Shown in pieces: positions 33,853 to 42,881 of a DNA stretch of 64,000 nt; positions within the stretch are counted from its first letter, which is position 1, and each line of letters opens with the position of its first letter. The translations under genes were made by a program, and so were the position numbers. Source of the stretch: Halieaceae bacterium UBA5044. GTDB lineage: Bacteria; Pseudomonadota; Gammaproteobacteria; Pseudomonadales; Halieaceae. The notes beneath the pieces are model-generated. The model did no database searches. It was not told where the DNA came from and saw only the letters and a list, made by a program, of their open reading frames with translations. The stretch lies in assembly GCA_002416125.1 (NCBI GenBank), contig DIBU01000018.1, positions 1-64,000 on the forward strand, written 5' to 3'.

Positions 33853-36681
33853 TCAAATCACTTGCTGCAGGAAACGTGCTGTGGATTCCCGGCGTTGCTC
33901 TGCAATCACCTCAGGAGAGACCACCTCGATCTTCTCGTCCGGCGTCACCTTGAACAGGGGCTGGCCCTTGTGGATGATCACGCCATCGGTATCGACCAGT
34001 ACTTTGTCTACGCTGCCGGCAAAGGGCGCGTACACCTTGTTGAACATTTTCATCACCTCGATGATGTACAGCGGATCGCCCGCTTCGAAGTGATCGCCTT
34101 CCTGCACATACAAGGTGTGCTGCGGCGACTCCCTGCCGTAGAACATGCCGCCGCTTTCGGCGAGGATTTCATCCGACTTGGCCACCGGCGGCGGTACCAG
34201 CACCTTGGCCATAGCGTGCTGCAGGTCCGCATCGAGCAGTCGCTCGGGGATGTGGATGGTAAGGTCTTCATTGACCGTGAGATCGAAGAAGCCTGTCGCT
34301 TCGGCGATGCTGGGCAGGACGGCGAGGATTTCCACACCCGCCTGGAAACCGGCATGGGCCGCTCGCGCAGCACTCCAGCTGTCCGCCGTGAACGCCTCAG
34401 GCACTTCCGTGCTGGCCAGCACGCTCTCCAACTGTACCCAGTCCCCGGCATCGAGACGCTGCGACAGTTCCATGTAGAAGTCCAGCGCCTCCTGCAGGAG
34501 TGCGTGGTCATGATCCCAGATCACCGTCGCGGCCGGCGCGTCCGCGCTGTAGTCCATGTTGAGGAAATGGTAGGTGTCTGCGAGCATTTCGATCGGGTTT
34601 TCGTTCCAGCTCACCTTGCCGTCTATCAGGGTGTAACAGTCGCGGTTGACGCTGAGCCAGCCAGCGAGGATATGGGGTTCTGCCAGCAGACGCTCCAGCG
34701 GTCGCAGCAGCAGGGTGGACTTCAACTCCAGGCAGCTCCTGAGCGCCTTGGCCGCCTCGTCGTTCAAGCCTTTCAAGGTTGCGCGGCTGATCTGCTGCCA
34801 GGCAAAGTCGATATCCAGCTTGTTGGCCTGTGCCTTCAACTCGCCCACCGCCGTGAGATACGGAACGATAAAGCGCGTCGTCGGCCGCGCGTTGATGTTC
34901 CGCCCGATGAACCAGTTCACCAGCCCGTAGTGGAACTCCAGGTTGGTGGCCAGGTCCTTGCCGCGCATACGGGTGCGGCGAATAACCTCGGCCATGCGCT
35001 CGTAGGTTTCGAGGCGTGTGTCGCCCACGGTGAGAAGCAGGGCAATGTTGGAGTCGTAGGCGCCGGCGAGCGTGTACTTCATGAACACGTCAGTGTCCGG
35101 GTTGTGCAGGCTGATGCCCTGATCGTCGCGGATTTCGCCCTCGAGGGCGTCGCTCCAGCCCTCAATGACACCGCCCGCTGAGGGCTGCAGTGCCTGGTTG
35201 GTCGCATTCAGACGCGCCTCGACCGAGTCGTTGTGGCGCAGAATACGCTCGGGGCGTGGCAGTGCACTGCCGTGCGCAGCCAGCAACACCATCGCCTCCA
35301 CCAGCGATTGCACCACGAAGAAGTCACGCTCATCGTCCGGGTTGGTGAATTTCAGGGAGTAGCACAACTCGGTAACCCGGTGCTCCACCTGGATGCGGGT
35401 GTTCATTTCCATGAAAAAGTGTTTGTCGCGGTCGACAATGCACTCAAAGGTGGATACGGAATCCAGTCCCACCGCCGCGCCAAAGCGTGCGGCTTCGTCT
35501 TCCATTTCCTCCAGCGTGATCAGGTCCTGGCGCAGCACGGCAGCCTCGGTACTGCGCCCGGCCGCCTCGGCCTGAGCCAGCGCAGCCTGCAGCGACTCGA
35601 TGGTTACCGACACCTCAAGCAGTTTCTGTTCGTGCATCTGCAGGGAACAGTCCCGGCCGCCCAGTGTGATACACCAGTCGCCGTTGCCGATCACCTGAAT
35701 TTCCTGATGGCGGGTTGTTTCAATGTTCAGCTCGACCAGAACATTCTTGTTGTCGCCCACGCCAGTCGTTTTTACTTCGTTGAGGATTTCCCGCACCAGC
35801 TCCGGTGTCCGCTCGGCCTCGCCAATGCCGAGGATACGCTGACCCTTGCCGCCGCCACCGCTGATGGCCTTCAGACGCACCCGGTTTTTCGGGTAATCCT
35901 CGGCCATCTTCTTCACCGCCTCGGTGAGGGTTTCACACAGCTCGTCCACTGTGTAGAGGTCGACGCCTTTGGTATAGGAAGCCGCCAGCACGATGTCGGC
36001 CTTGTCTTCCAGGGTGATCTCCGGGTCATCCAGCTTGTCCAGGTCCGCCGGCAGATCATTGGCGGCACAGAGCGCCTTCAGCGCGTCGACGTCCGGGTGC
36101 TTCTTGAGCAGCGTCAGTGCGGTGCCATTGTCGATACCGGGCGTTACGGAAACGCCGGCTTTCAGAGCCGTGCGCTTGGCTTCATCCTTGAGGCCGGCAT
36201 CGTGCACCGTGCGGGAGCAGGGGCCAATGAAATTCAACCCGGCCTGCTCCATCGCCGCTACCATGGTCTGGTCTTCTGCCATGAATCCGTAGCCGGCGAA
36301 AATCGCGTTGTAGCCGTTGTCGTGGGCAATGCTGATGATCTGCGCGATACGCTGGTCGCGCTCCTCTTTATTCGCCCCGGTGTAATCGGGCACCCGGTGT
36401 ACGCGATCCGGGTCGGTCAGTGAACGCAACTCGGGGGCCTGGGCATTGCGGTAGACGATGGAGTCCTTTTCCGACAGCAGGATGCCGAAGTGTTCGATAC
36501 CCATCTCGGAGAACACGTCCATGGCCTCTTTGCGGATGGGGCCGCGACAGATGATCAGCGGACGCAACCCGGAGCAGTCGAAGCGACGTACCCAGGCTGA
36601 GGGATGCTCCGCCAGCCGGCGGTCGCGGTGAATCAGGGGATTGCGCAGATAGTATTCGTTGGACACGCGGTATTTCCTCAA
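33853..36681 (-). CDS. Acyl-CoA (propionyl-CoA) carboxylase alpha: biotin carboxylase + BCCP
   Basis: 942 residues, much longer than the usual 650-700. An N-terminal extension of about 40 residues precedes the biotin carboxylase N-domain; the ATP-grasp glycine loop SGGGGKGQRI sits at 274-283, roughly 65 residues later than expected because of an insertion at about 190-260; the EMNTRIQVEHRVTE active-site block is near 440. The C-terminal part is a large linker domain and a biotinyl domain with acceptor Lys in IEVMKMFN near residue 880. It carboxylates biotin for the neighbouring beta subunit. The operon points to propionyl-CoA. Confidence 0.88.
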   Translation of the reverse strand: MRKYRVSNEYYLRNPLIHRDRRLAEHPSAWVRRFDCSGLRPLIICRGPIRKEAMDVFSEMGIEHFGILLSEKDSIVYRNAQAPELRSLTDPDRVHRVPDYTGANKEERDQRIAQIISIAHDNGYNAIFAGYGFMAEDQTMVAAMEQAGLNFIGPCSRTVHDAGLKDEAKRTALKAGVSVTPGIDNGTALTLLKKHPDVDALKALCAANDLPADLDKLDDPEITLEDKADIVLAASYTKGVDLYTVDELCETLTEAVKKMAEDYPKNRVRLKAISGGGGKGQRILGIGEAERTPELVREILNEVKTTGVGDNKNVLVELNIETTRHQEIQVIGNGDWCITLGGRDCSLQMHEQKLLEVSVTIESLQAALAQAEAAGRSTEAAVLRQDLITLEEMEDEAARFGAAVGLDSVSTFECIVDRDKHFFMEMNTRIQVEHRVTELCYSLKFTNPDDERDFFVVQSLVEAMVLLAAHGSALPRPERILRHNDSVEARLNATNQALQPSAGGVIEGWSDALEGEIRDDQGISLHNPDTDVFMKYTLAGAYDSNIALLLTVGDTRLETYERMAEVIRRTRMRGKDLATNLEFHYGLVNWFIGRNINARPTTRFIVPYLTAVGELKAQANKLDIDFAWQQISRATLKGLNDEAAKALRSCLELKSTLLLRPLERLLAEPHILAGWLSVNRDCYTLIDGKVSWNENPIEMLADTYHFLNMDYSADAPAATVIWDHDHALLQEALDFYMELSQRLDAGDWVQLESVLASTEVPEAFTADSWSAARAAHAGFQAGVEILAVLPSIAEATGFFDLTVNEDLTIHIPERLLDADLQHAMAKVLVPPPVAKSDEILAESGGMFYGRESPQHTLYVQEGDHFEAGDPLYIIEVMKMFNKVYAPFAGSVDKVLVDTDGVIIHKGQPLFKVTPDEKIEVVSPEVIAEQRRESTARFLQQVI

Positions 36682-36704
36682 TCAGGCGATGGCCTTGGCC
36701 GTGG

Positions 36705-38438
36705 TCAGTGGAACTCGCGCTGCACAGAGGCAAGCGGTTCAGGCGTGTAGTGGCGCAGACAGAAATCCATGTGTTCAGCCAGCACGGTACGCAGGTCTGA
36801 CGGCATCACGATCTGCGAGATAGACCCCAGGCTCAGCGCCTCGTTGGGGTTCATCAGTTCCTGTTCATAGCGCTGGGCGAGCGCCTGTTCTTCCGATTTA
36901 ACCCAGCCCTGGACCAGTTGCTCGGCGGTGGCACGCGCCTCGTCCTCCGACAGGCCAGCCGCTTTCTGGGCTTCGGTCTCGGCGGCTATCTTCCCCGCCA
37001 CACTGCCGCGAATGCGCCGCAATTCATCCTTGTAGACATATTCGACGCCCGCCGGACCCATCACTGCAACACGCGTTGTGGGCAGGGCAACCACAAAATC
37101 GGCGCCGGTGGGGTAATTGTTATAGGAGGCGTAGGCACCGCCAAAGGCGTTGCGCACCAGCACCAGGAAGCGCGGAGTGCGCAGGTCCACGATCGCGTCG
37201 AGCATGGCGCGCCCGGCCTGCACGATACCGCCGGCCTCCTGTTCGCGCCCCGGCAGGAAGCCCGTGGTGTCCTCCAGGAAGATAATGGGAATGTTGTAGA
37301 GGTTGCAGAAGCGAATAAAGCGGGCGTTCTTGTAGGCGGCGGCGATATCGATCTGCCCGGACGCCACGGCCGAATTGTTCGCCACAAAACCCACCACGTT
37401 GCCACCCATGCGACCCAATGCGGTGATGGTATTGCGCGCTCGCTCGGCCTGGATTTCCAGGAAATCACCGTGATCGCAAAGCTGCTGGATCAGTATGCTG
37501 ATGTCCACCGGCGTGTTGTAGCCGGTGGGCGAGTTGAACGCCTTCTTGAGCAGGATATCGATATCCCAGGTCTTGCGCGTTACCGGATCGGAGGATGCCT
37601 GGTACGGCGCCAGCGCGCTGTTGTTGTCTGGCAGGTACTTGAGCAGTTCCCGCACCTTGCGCAGGGCAGCCACCTCGTCGGGCACCACGAAGTCCGTAAC
37701 GCCACTCTGGCTGTGCACACCCGGACCGCCCAGCTCATCCGGCGTAACGTCCTCACCGAGCACCGATTTCACCACGCCGGGGCCGGTGAGGCCGAAGAAC
37801 GTGTCATTGGGCTGGATCAGGAAGCTTCCCTGCCGCGGCAGGTAGGAACCGCCGCCCGCGTTGAAGCCGAACATGCACATGATGCTGGGTACAACCCCGG
37901 AAATCTTGCGCAGGGCGGTAAACGCGTCGGCGTAGCCATCGAGCCCGCCGACACCGGCAGGGATATAGGCACCGGCAGAATCATTCAGGCCGACCAGGGG
38001 GATTTTCCGTTTGGCGGCCAATTCGAACAGCCGCGCCAGCTTCTTGCCGTTGGTGGCGTCCATGGAACCGGCACGAACCGTGAAATCGTGCCCGTAGATC
38101 GCGACATCGCGACCATTCACCTTGATCAGTGCGGTAACCAGGGAGGCACCGTCCAGGTTGGGTCCCCAGTTCTGGTAGAGCACCGTTGGCGCCTCGTCGG
38201 CGAGGCACTCAATGCGTTCCCAGATGGTCATGCGGTTCTTCTGATGCTGACGCTGGGTATTGCGGACACCCGCGGCACGCAGCGGCCGCTGCTGCAACTC
38301 CCAGCCTGCTTTCAACGCTTTCTCGTATAAACCGGGCTGCGAGGCGACCTGACCCGGTACGCCGAACTCCCGTTCAGGGGCGCTGGCGAACGGGTTTTCC
38401 AGCGTCGCGATCAATTCTGACTCAGTGTTTTTCTTCAT
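36705..38438 (-). CDS. Acyl-CoA (propionyl-CoA) carboxylase beta, carboxyltransferase
   Basis: 577 residues from ATG 38438, which has GGGAA upstream; ATG 38450 would add four residues. Carboxyltransferase crotonase-fold halves: DFTVRAGSMDATNGKKLARL and LNDSAGAYIPAGVGGLDGY (N-half), FLPGREQEAGGIVQAGRAML and VLVRNAFGGAYASYNNYPTGADFV (C-half, in pieces). About 60 residues longer at the N-terminus than typical PccB. First gene of the propionate operon with its own promoter. Confidence 0.92.
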   Translation of the reverse strand: MKKNTESELIATLENPFASAPEREFGVPGQVASQPGLYEKALKAGWELQQRPLRAAGVRNTQRQHQKNRMTIWERIECLADEAPTVLYQNWGPNLDGASLVTALIKVNGRDVAIYGHDFTVRAGSMDATNGKKLARLFELAAKRKIPLVGLNDSAGAYIPAGVGGLDGYADAFTALRKISGVVPSIMCMFGFNAGGGSYLPRQGSFLIQPNDTFFGLTGPGVVKSVLGEDVTPDELGGPGVHSQSGVTDFVVPDEVAALRKVRELLKYLPDNNSALAPYQASSDPVTRKTWDIDILLKKAFNSPTGYNTPVDISILIQQLCDHGDFLEIQAERARNTITALGRMGGNVVGFVANNSAVASGQIDIAAAYKNARFIRFCNLYNIPIIFLEDTTGFLPGREQEAGGIVQAGRAMLDAIVDLRTPRFLVLVRNAFGGAYASYNNYPTGADFVVALPTTRVAVMGPAGVEYVYKDELRRIRGSVAGKIAAETEAQKAAGLSEDEARATAEQLVQGWVKSEEQALAQRYEQELMNPNEALSLGSISQIVMPSDLRTVLAEHMDFCLRHYTPEPLASVQREFH

Positions 38439-38569
38439 GCGTTTTCCCATACTGGTACGTTACCGCTCTGTGGAAGCCGGCAACAGCTTCTACCTTCTGT
38501 CTAGGTTCCCGGGTTTACATGCGACGGCGGCGGGGCTTACGATGACACCCCGCCCGAATTCGGCGCACC

Positions 38570-38598
38570 ACATTAATTCCATGCCCCATGAATGTCAA
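38570..38598 (-). promoter_or_regulatory. Promoter of the propionyl-CoA operon
   Basis: Reverse strand -35 TTGACA (38593-38598), 17-base spacer, -10 TAATGT (38570-38575). The predicted leader of about 125 bases contains a GC-rich hairpin (GGCGGGG pairing with CCCCGCC near 38524-38556) without a T-run. The rest of the 270-base gap to pabB shows nothing else convincing. Confidence 0.6.
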
Positions 38599-38708
38599 TT
38601 TAACGACAGGCTGACGCGACGGGTCGAGTCCTCGCAATTACCCTGCTGTTCCCGGCTGTACATAGCGGATTGCGTAATTTTTGCGCGATCCGGCTACGAA
38701 AATATGAG

Positions 38709-40112
38709 ATGTCAACATTCGACACCCCACGCTCACAGGGTCCGAAGCTCACCGTGAACCTGCATATCGATGAGCTTCCCTGGCAGCAGGACAGTGCCCA
38801 TTACTTCACCGCCCTGCGTGCCCTGCCCTGCCCCGCCTGGCTGGACAGTGCGCAGCCCTGGGCCAATGGCGGACGCTACGACATCCTCGTTGCAGATCCG
38901 GTTGACGAAACACCGCGGGTACCGCCGGCCAGCGCTCCCGGTACCGCCTGGAACGCCTATCTGCAGGCGCTTGCCGAACTCCACCGGGAACGCTACGCAG
39001 GAATCGCGCCCGCAAGCCAGCGCCTGCCTTTCTGCGGCGGACTGCTGGGCTACCTGGGCTATCAACCGGGCAATGCGCTGCATGGCGTCGCACACCACGA
39101 CGCGGCGCAGCCCACCTCGCCGCCCGCCGCCATCGGCTGCTATGACTGGTGTGTGGTGCAGGATCATCTGCTGCAACGCAGCGCGCTCGTCGCGATGCCC
39201 TGGGTCAGCGGCCGTGTACGTGAGGACCTGCTGGCTCGCCTGGCAGCGGCCCACGCCGCGCGGGGTCCGTTTCAGCTGCACGGCGGCTTCCAGCCCGCCA
39301 TGACGCGCGAGGCCTACTACAGCGCCTTTGCGCGCATCCAGGCGTATATCCAGGCAGGTGACTGCTACCAGGTCAATCTTGCACAGCGCTTTGATGCAAG
39401 TTACGACGGTGATCCCTTTATCGCCTATCGCGCATTGCGCGAAATCGCCGCGGCGCCGTTTTCCGGTTATCTAGAGCCCGAGGCGGGGCAGGCGCTGCTG
39501 TGCCTGTCACCGGAACGCTTCATCTCGCTGCAGGGACAGCAGGTTGAAACCCGGCCAATCAAGGGCACCCGGCCGCGTTTCGCCGACCCGGCGCGCGACC
39601 TGCAGAGCGCCACCGCGCTGCGCGAGAGCCCCAAGGATCGCGCCGAGAACCTGATGATCGTCGATCTGCTGCGCAACGACCTGGGGCGCAGCTGCGTACC
39701 GGGCAGCATTCACGTCGAGCAACTGTTCGGGCTGGAAAGCTATCCCACGGTACACCACCTGGTCAGCACCATTCGCGGCGAGCTTGCGCCCGGGCGCGGT
39801 CCCCTGGACCTGCTGCGAGACAGTTTCCCCGGTGGTTCCATCACCGGTGCGCCAAAGCGACGCGCCATGCAGATCATCGCCGAGCTGGAGCCCTGCAGCC
39901 GCGAAGCCTACTGCGGCTCACTGCTGTATATCAGCGCCGACCGCCACATGGACAGCAATATCGCCATTCGCAGCCTGGTTGCCAATCACGGCAGCCTGCG
40001 CTGCTGGGGTGGCGGCGGGATCGTAGCGGACTCGGAGGCCGAGCAGGAGTACCAGGAGACCTACGACAAGGTCGGGCGCTTCCTCAGTGCGCTGGAGCAG
40101 CGCTTCCGCTAG
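38709..40112 (+). CDS. pabB: Aminodeoxychorismate synthase component I
   Basis: 467 residues from ATG 38709. Chorismate-binding domain in the C-terminal two-thirds: AYIQAGDCYQVNLAQRF, SPERFISLQGQQVETRPIKG, KDRAENLMIVDLLRNDLGR and the PGGSITGAPKRRAM signature. The KG in RPIKGTRPR distinguishes PabB from TrpE (catalytic lysine). Makes 4-amino-4-deoxychorismate for folate. No pabA or pabC nearby. Confidence 0.92.
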   Translation: MSTFDTPRSQGPKLTVNLHIDELPWQQDSAHYFTALRALPCPAWLDSAQPWANGGRYDILVADPVDETPRVPPASAPGTAWNAYLQALAELHRERYAGIAPASQRLPFCGGLLGYLGYQPGNALHGVAHHDAAQPTSPPAAIGCYDWCVVQDHLLQRSALVAMPWVSGRVREDLLARLAAAHAARGPFQLHGGFQPAMTREAYYSAFARIQAYIQAGDCYQVNLAQRFDASYDGDPFIAYRALREIAAAPFSGYLEPEAGQALLCLSPERFISLQGQQVETRPIKGTRPRFADPARDLQSATALRESPKDRAENLMIVDLLRNDLGRSCVPGSIHVEQLFGLESYPTVHHLVSTIRGELAPGRGPLDLLRDSFPGGSITGAPKRRAMQIIAELEPCSREAYCGSLLYISADRHMDSNIAIRSLVANHGSLRCWGGGGIVADSEAEQEYQETYDKVGRFLSALEQRFR

Positions 40113-40120
40113 CGGCCAGC

Positions 40121-40747
40121 CTATAGGGTCAGGGGGCGGTCACTGGCCTCGACAAAGGCCTGCTTCAATGACGGAAAATCGTGCAGCGCCCTGAACTGCG
40201 GGAACTCATCGATGACATTCTGCGGTGCGTGGAACAGCAGGCCCACGTCCGCCTCTGCGAGCATCGATGTATCGTTGTAGGAATCACCGGCGGCAATGAT
40301 CCGATAATGCAGACTGTGCAAGGCCTGCACCGAGGCGCGCTTCGGATCCTTCTGGCGCAGTTTGTAGTCCACTACCCGGCCCGTGTCGTCGACCTGCAGA
40401 CGGTGGCAGAGCAAGGTTGGCCAGCCCAGCTGGCGCATCAGTGGCGCGGAGAACTCGTAGAAAGTATCCGACAGGATGATCACCTGAAACCGCTCGCGCA
40501 GCCAGTTGAGGAACTCGGCAGCGCCGGGGAGCGGCTCCAGCGTGGCAATCACGGCCTGGATGTCGTCAATCTTCAGCCCGTGTTCGTCGAGCAGGCGCAG
40601 GCGCTGCTTCATCAGCACATCATAGTCGGGAATATCCCGGGTCGTGGCGCGCAACGCCTCAATGCCGGTCTTTTCGGCAAACGCGATCCAGATTTCGGGG
40701 ATGAGCACCCCCTCAAGGTCAAGGCAGGCCAGTTCCACGTTACACAC
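40121..40747 (-). CDS. thrH: Phosphoserine phosphatase/homoserine phosphotransferase ThrH
   Basis: 208 residues, HAD superfamily. Nucleophile motif CLDLEGVLIPEIW near the N-terminus, motif II ILSDTFYEF, Lys in KLRQKDPKR, and motif IV AAGDSYNDTSML. ThrH of Pseudomonas moves phosphate from phosphoserine to homoserine. Converges with pabB, 8 bases apart. Confidence 0.92.
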   Translation of the reverse strand: MCNVELACLDLEGVLIPEIWIAFAEKTGIEALRATTRDIPDYDVLMKQRLRLLDEHGLKIDDIQAVIATLEPLPGAAEFLNWLRERFQVIILSDTFYEFSAPLMRQLGWPTLLCHRLQVDDTGRVVDYKLRQKDPKRASVQALHSLHYRIIAAGDSYNDTSMLAEADVGLLFHAPQNVIDEFPQFRALHDFPSLKQAFVEASDRPLTL

Positions 40748-40821
40748 TCCGAGAGGCTTCGAGAAAGCCGCCCAATCTACCCAAGCGCTGCACCGGCCAC
40801 AAGCGCAGCGGGCACAAAAAG

Positions 40822-41796
40822 TCAGTACACCGGCAGTTCTATATCGGCAAACAGCGCTTCCAGCTCTGCCTTGCTGTGATGCGCAAAAGCTTCCTTGACG
40901 ATATCACGCGTAAGGTGCGGAGCGAAGTCTTCGATGAAGTCGTACATGTAGCCACGCAGGAATGTACCGCGCCGACAGCCGATGCGGGTCACACTGCTGG
41001 CAAACAGCCGGGTGGCGTCCAGGGCAACGAGGTCGGCATCGGCGCGCTCATCGTAGGCCATGGCGGCCACGATGCCTATCCCCAGGCCAAGACGCACATA
41101 GGTCTTGATGACATCGGCATCCGCCGCCGTAAACACGACCTTGGGCACCAGGCCACGGGCCATGAAGGCTTCATCCAGCTTGGAGCGCCCGGTAAACCCG
41201 AATACGTAGGTCACGATGGGGTGTGCGGCCACGTCCTCCAACGTCAATTCGGACAGCTGGGTCAGGGGGTGATCGCGCGGCACCAGCACGCAGCGGTTCC
41301 AGCGGTAACAGGGCAGCATGATGAGGTCGCTGAACAGCTCCAGCGCTTCCGTGGCAATGGCAAAATCCACCGTGCCATCTGCCGCCATTTCGGAGATCTG
41401 CATGGGGGTGCCCTGGTGCATGTGTAGAGACACATCGGGGTAACGCTCGATGAACGAGCGGATGGTGGCGGGCAGCGCATAGCGTGCCTGGGTGTGGGTG
41501 GTTGCGATGGAGAGGCTGCCCTTGCGCTCGTTGGAATACTCCTGTGCAACCTGCTTGATGCTCTCCACCTTGCGCAACACCTCTCCCGCCGTCTGCAGGA
41601 TGGCCTCCCCCGCCGGGGTGACGTGGGTAAGGTGCTTGCCGCTGCGGGCAAAGATCTCGACGCCCAGTTCGTCTTCCAGCAGGCGAATCTGCTTGCTGAT
41701 ACCCGGTTGCGACGTGTACAGGCTCTGGGCAGTCGCCGACACATTCAGGTCGTGGTGGGCGACTTCCCAGATGTAGCGCAGTTGCTGCAGTTTCAT
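40822..41796 (-). CDS. cysB: LysR-type regulator CysB
   Basis: 324 residues from ATG 41796, giving the canonical CysB start MKLQQLRYIWEVAHHDLNVS. N-terminal winged HTH (TAQSLYTSQPGISKQIRLLEDELG) and a periplasmic-binding-like co-inducer domain (TTHTQARYALP, RIGCRRGTFLRGYMYDFI). It activates sulfate assimilation genes in response to N-acetylserine. Own promoter upstream; no cys genes adjacent. Confidence 0.95.
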   Translation of the reverse strand: MKLQQLRYIWEVAHHDLNVSATAQSLYTSQPGISKQIRLLEDELGVEIFARSGKHLTHVTPAGEAILQTAGEVLRKVESIKQVAQEYSNERKGSLSIATTHTQARYALPATIRSFIERYPDVSLHMHQGTPMQISEMAADGTVDFAIATEALELFSDLIMLPCYRWNRCVLVPRDHPLTQLSELTLEDVAAHPIVTYVFGFTGRSKLDEAFMARGLVPKVVFTAADADVIKTYVRLGLGIGIVAAMAYDERADADLVALDATRLFASSVTRIGCRRGTFLRGYMYDFIEDFAPHLTRDIVKEAFAHHSKAELEALFADIELPVY

Positions 41797-41854
41797 TCCC
41801 GAATCCCTCGCCTCGCCCATACACCGCGGGGCAGCGGTTACCGGAGGCTTATAC

Positions 41855-41884
41855 AGAATAGTAGTTAAAGCCGGCTGTTGCCAA
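41855..41884 (-). promoter_or_regulatory. Promoter of cysB
   Basis: Reverse strand -35 TTGGCA (41879-41884), 18-base spacer, -10 TATTCT (41855-41860), giving a leader of about 50 bases to the ATG at 41796. Confidence 0.45.
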
Positions 41885-41912
41885 GATCAATGGAATAAGA
41901 AAACGCCGTTGG

Positions 41913-42812
41913 CTAGCGGTTCGCGACCCCGTGGGGCACGTGTCCGGTGGCGATATGCGGGCTGGCCAGCTGGCAGTGTGTCTCCTGGTCATCAAAGAAC
42001 ACATCCGCCTGGTAGGCCCGCAGAAATTCGGTTTTATTCAGGCCGCCCAGGAAAATCGACTCATCAATGCGGATATTCCAGGCGCGCAGGGTACGAATCA
42101 CGCGTTCGTGTGCGGGTGCCGAACGGGCGGTCACCAGTGCCGTACGTATGGGTGCCTCGCTGGCGGGAAACGCCTGCTGCAGCCTGTGCAGGGCCGCGAG
42201 GAAGGGCTGGAATGGACCGCCGCTCAGCGGCGTGCGCGCGGCTGCCCGCTCGCTGGCCGTAAAAGCCTCCAGACCCTGTGACTTATACACCTGCTCAGCT
42301 TCATCGGAGAACACCACCGCATCGCCGTCGAAGGCGAAACGCAACTGGTCGGAACCGGAGTTGCCACTCTTGTTCGAGACCAACGTGGCCGCTGCCACGC
42401 CGCAGGCCAGTGCGTAGCGGACATCCTCCGCTTCGTTGGATAGAAACAGCTGGCAACCGAAGGCGTTGATGTAGCGCCAGGGGCTTTCGCCACCGCAGAA
42501 TGCGGCCCGGGTGATCGGCAGTTCATAGTGCTGGATCGAGTTGAACACGCGCAGGCCGGTATCAGCGCTGTTGCGCGAGAGCAGAACCACCTCGACGCCG
42601 GCGCTGTCACCGAGCAGGGAATTCAGACGCAGCATCTTCTGCACCAGCGGAAATGCCTCGCCAGGCTCCAGGGGCTCCTCTTCATGGGCAATCTGGTATT
42701 CCGAATAGGCCTTCAGACCCTCCTGTTCGAACACCTGGTGACTGGCACCGAGATCGAACAATGCCCGTGAGGAGATCGCGATAACCAGCTTGTTGGACGT
42801 GTCTTCAGCCAT
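41913..42812 (-). CDS. Cytosolic 5'-nucleotidase family protein
   Basis: 299 residues of the 5'-nucleotidase family PF06189. HAD-like arrangement with AISSRALFDLGASHQVFEQEG near the start, VVLLSRNSADTGLRVF, the strand FAFDGDAVVFSDEAE carrying the DxD, and FFDDQETHC near the end. Such enzymes dephosphorylate nucleoside monophosphates. Encoded alone between cysB and an alanine symporter gene; 69 bases from the latter. Confidence 0.85.
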   Translation of the reverse strand: MAEDTSNKLVIAISSRALFDLGASHQVFEQEGLKAYSEYQIAHEEEPLEPGEAFPLVQKMLRLNSLLGDSAGVEVVLLSRNSADTGLRVFNSIQHYELPITRAAFCGGESPWRYINAFGCQLFLSNEAEDVRYALACGVAAATLVSNKSGNSGSDQLRFAFDGDAVVFSDEAEQVYKSQGLEAFTASERAAARTPLSGGPFQPFLAALHRLQQAFPASEAPIRTALVTARSAPAHERVIRTLRAWNIRIDESIFLGGLNKTEFLRAYQADVFFDDQETHCQLASPHIATGHVPHGVANR

Positions 42813-42881
42813 ACACGGAGTGTACTCCCAAGCCTGCAGGGCGACCAGCAGGCGCCCGCCGCCACGGCGTCGGGGTCATCA

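Noticed and set aside
35233..38330. Long plus-strand open frames opposite the carboxylase genes
   Set aside because: They mirror carboxylase subunits with all motifs intact on the reverse strand; histidine- and valine-rich shadow composition.
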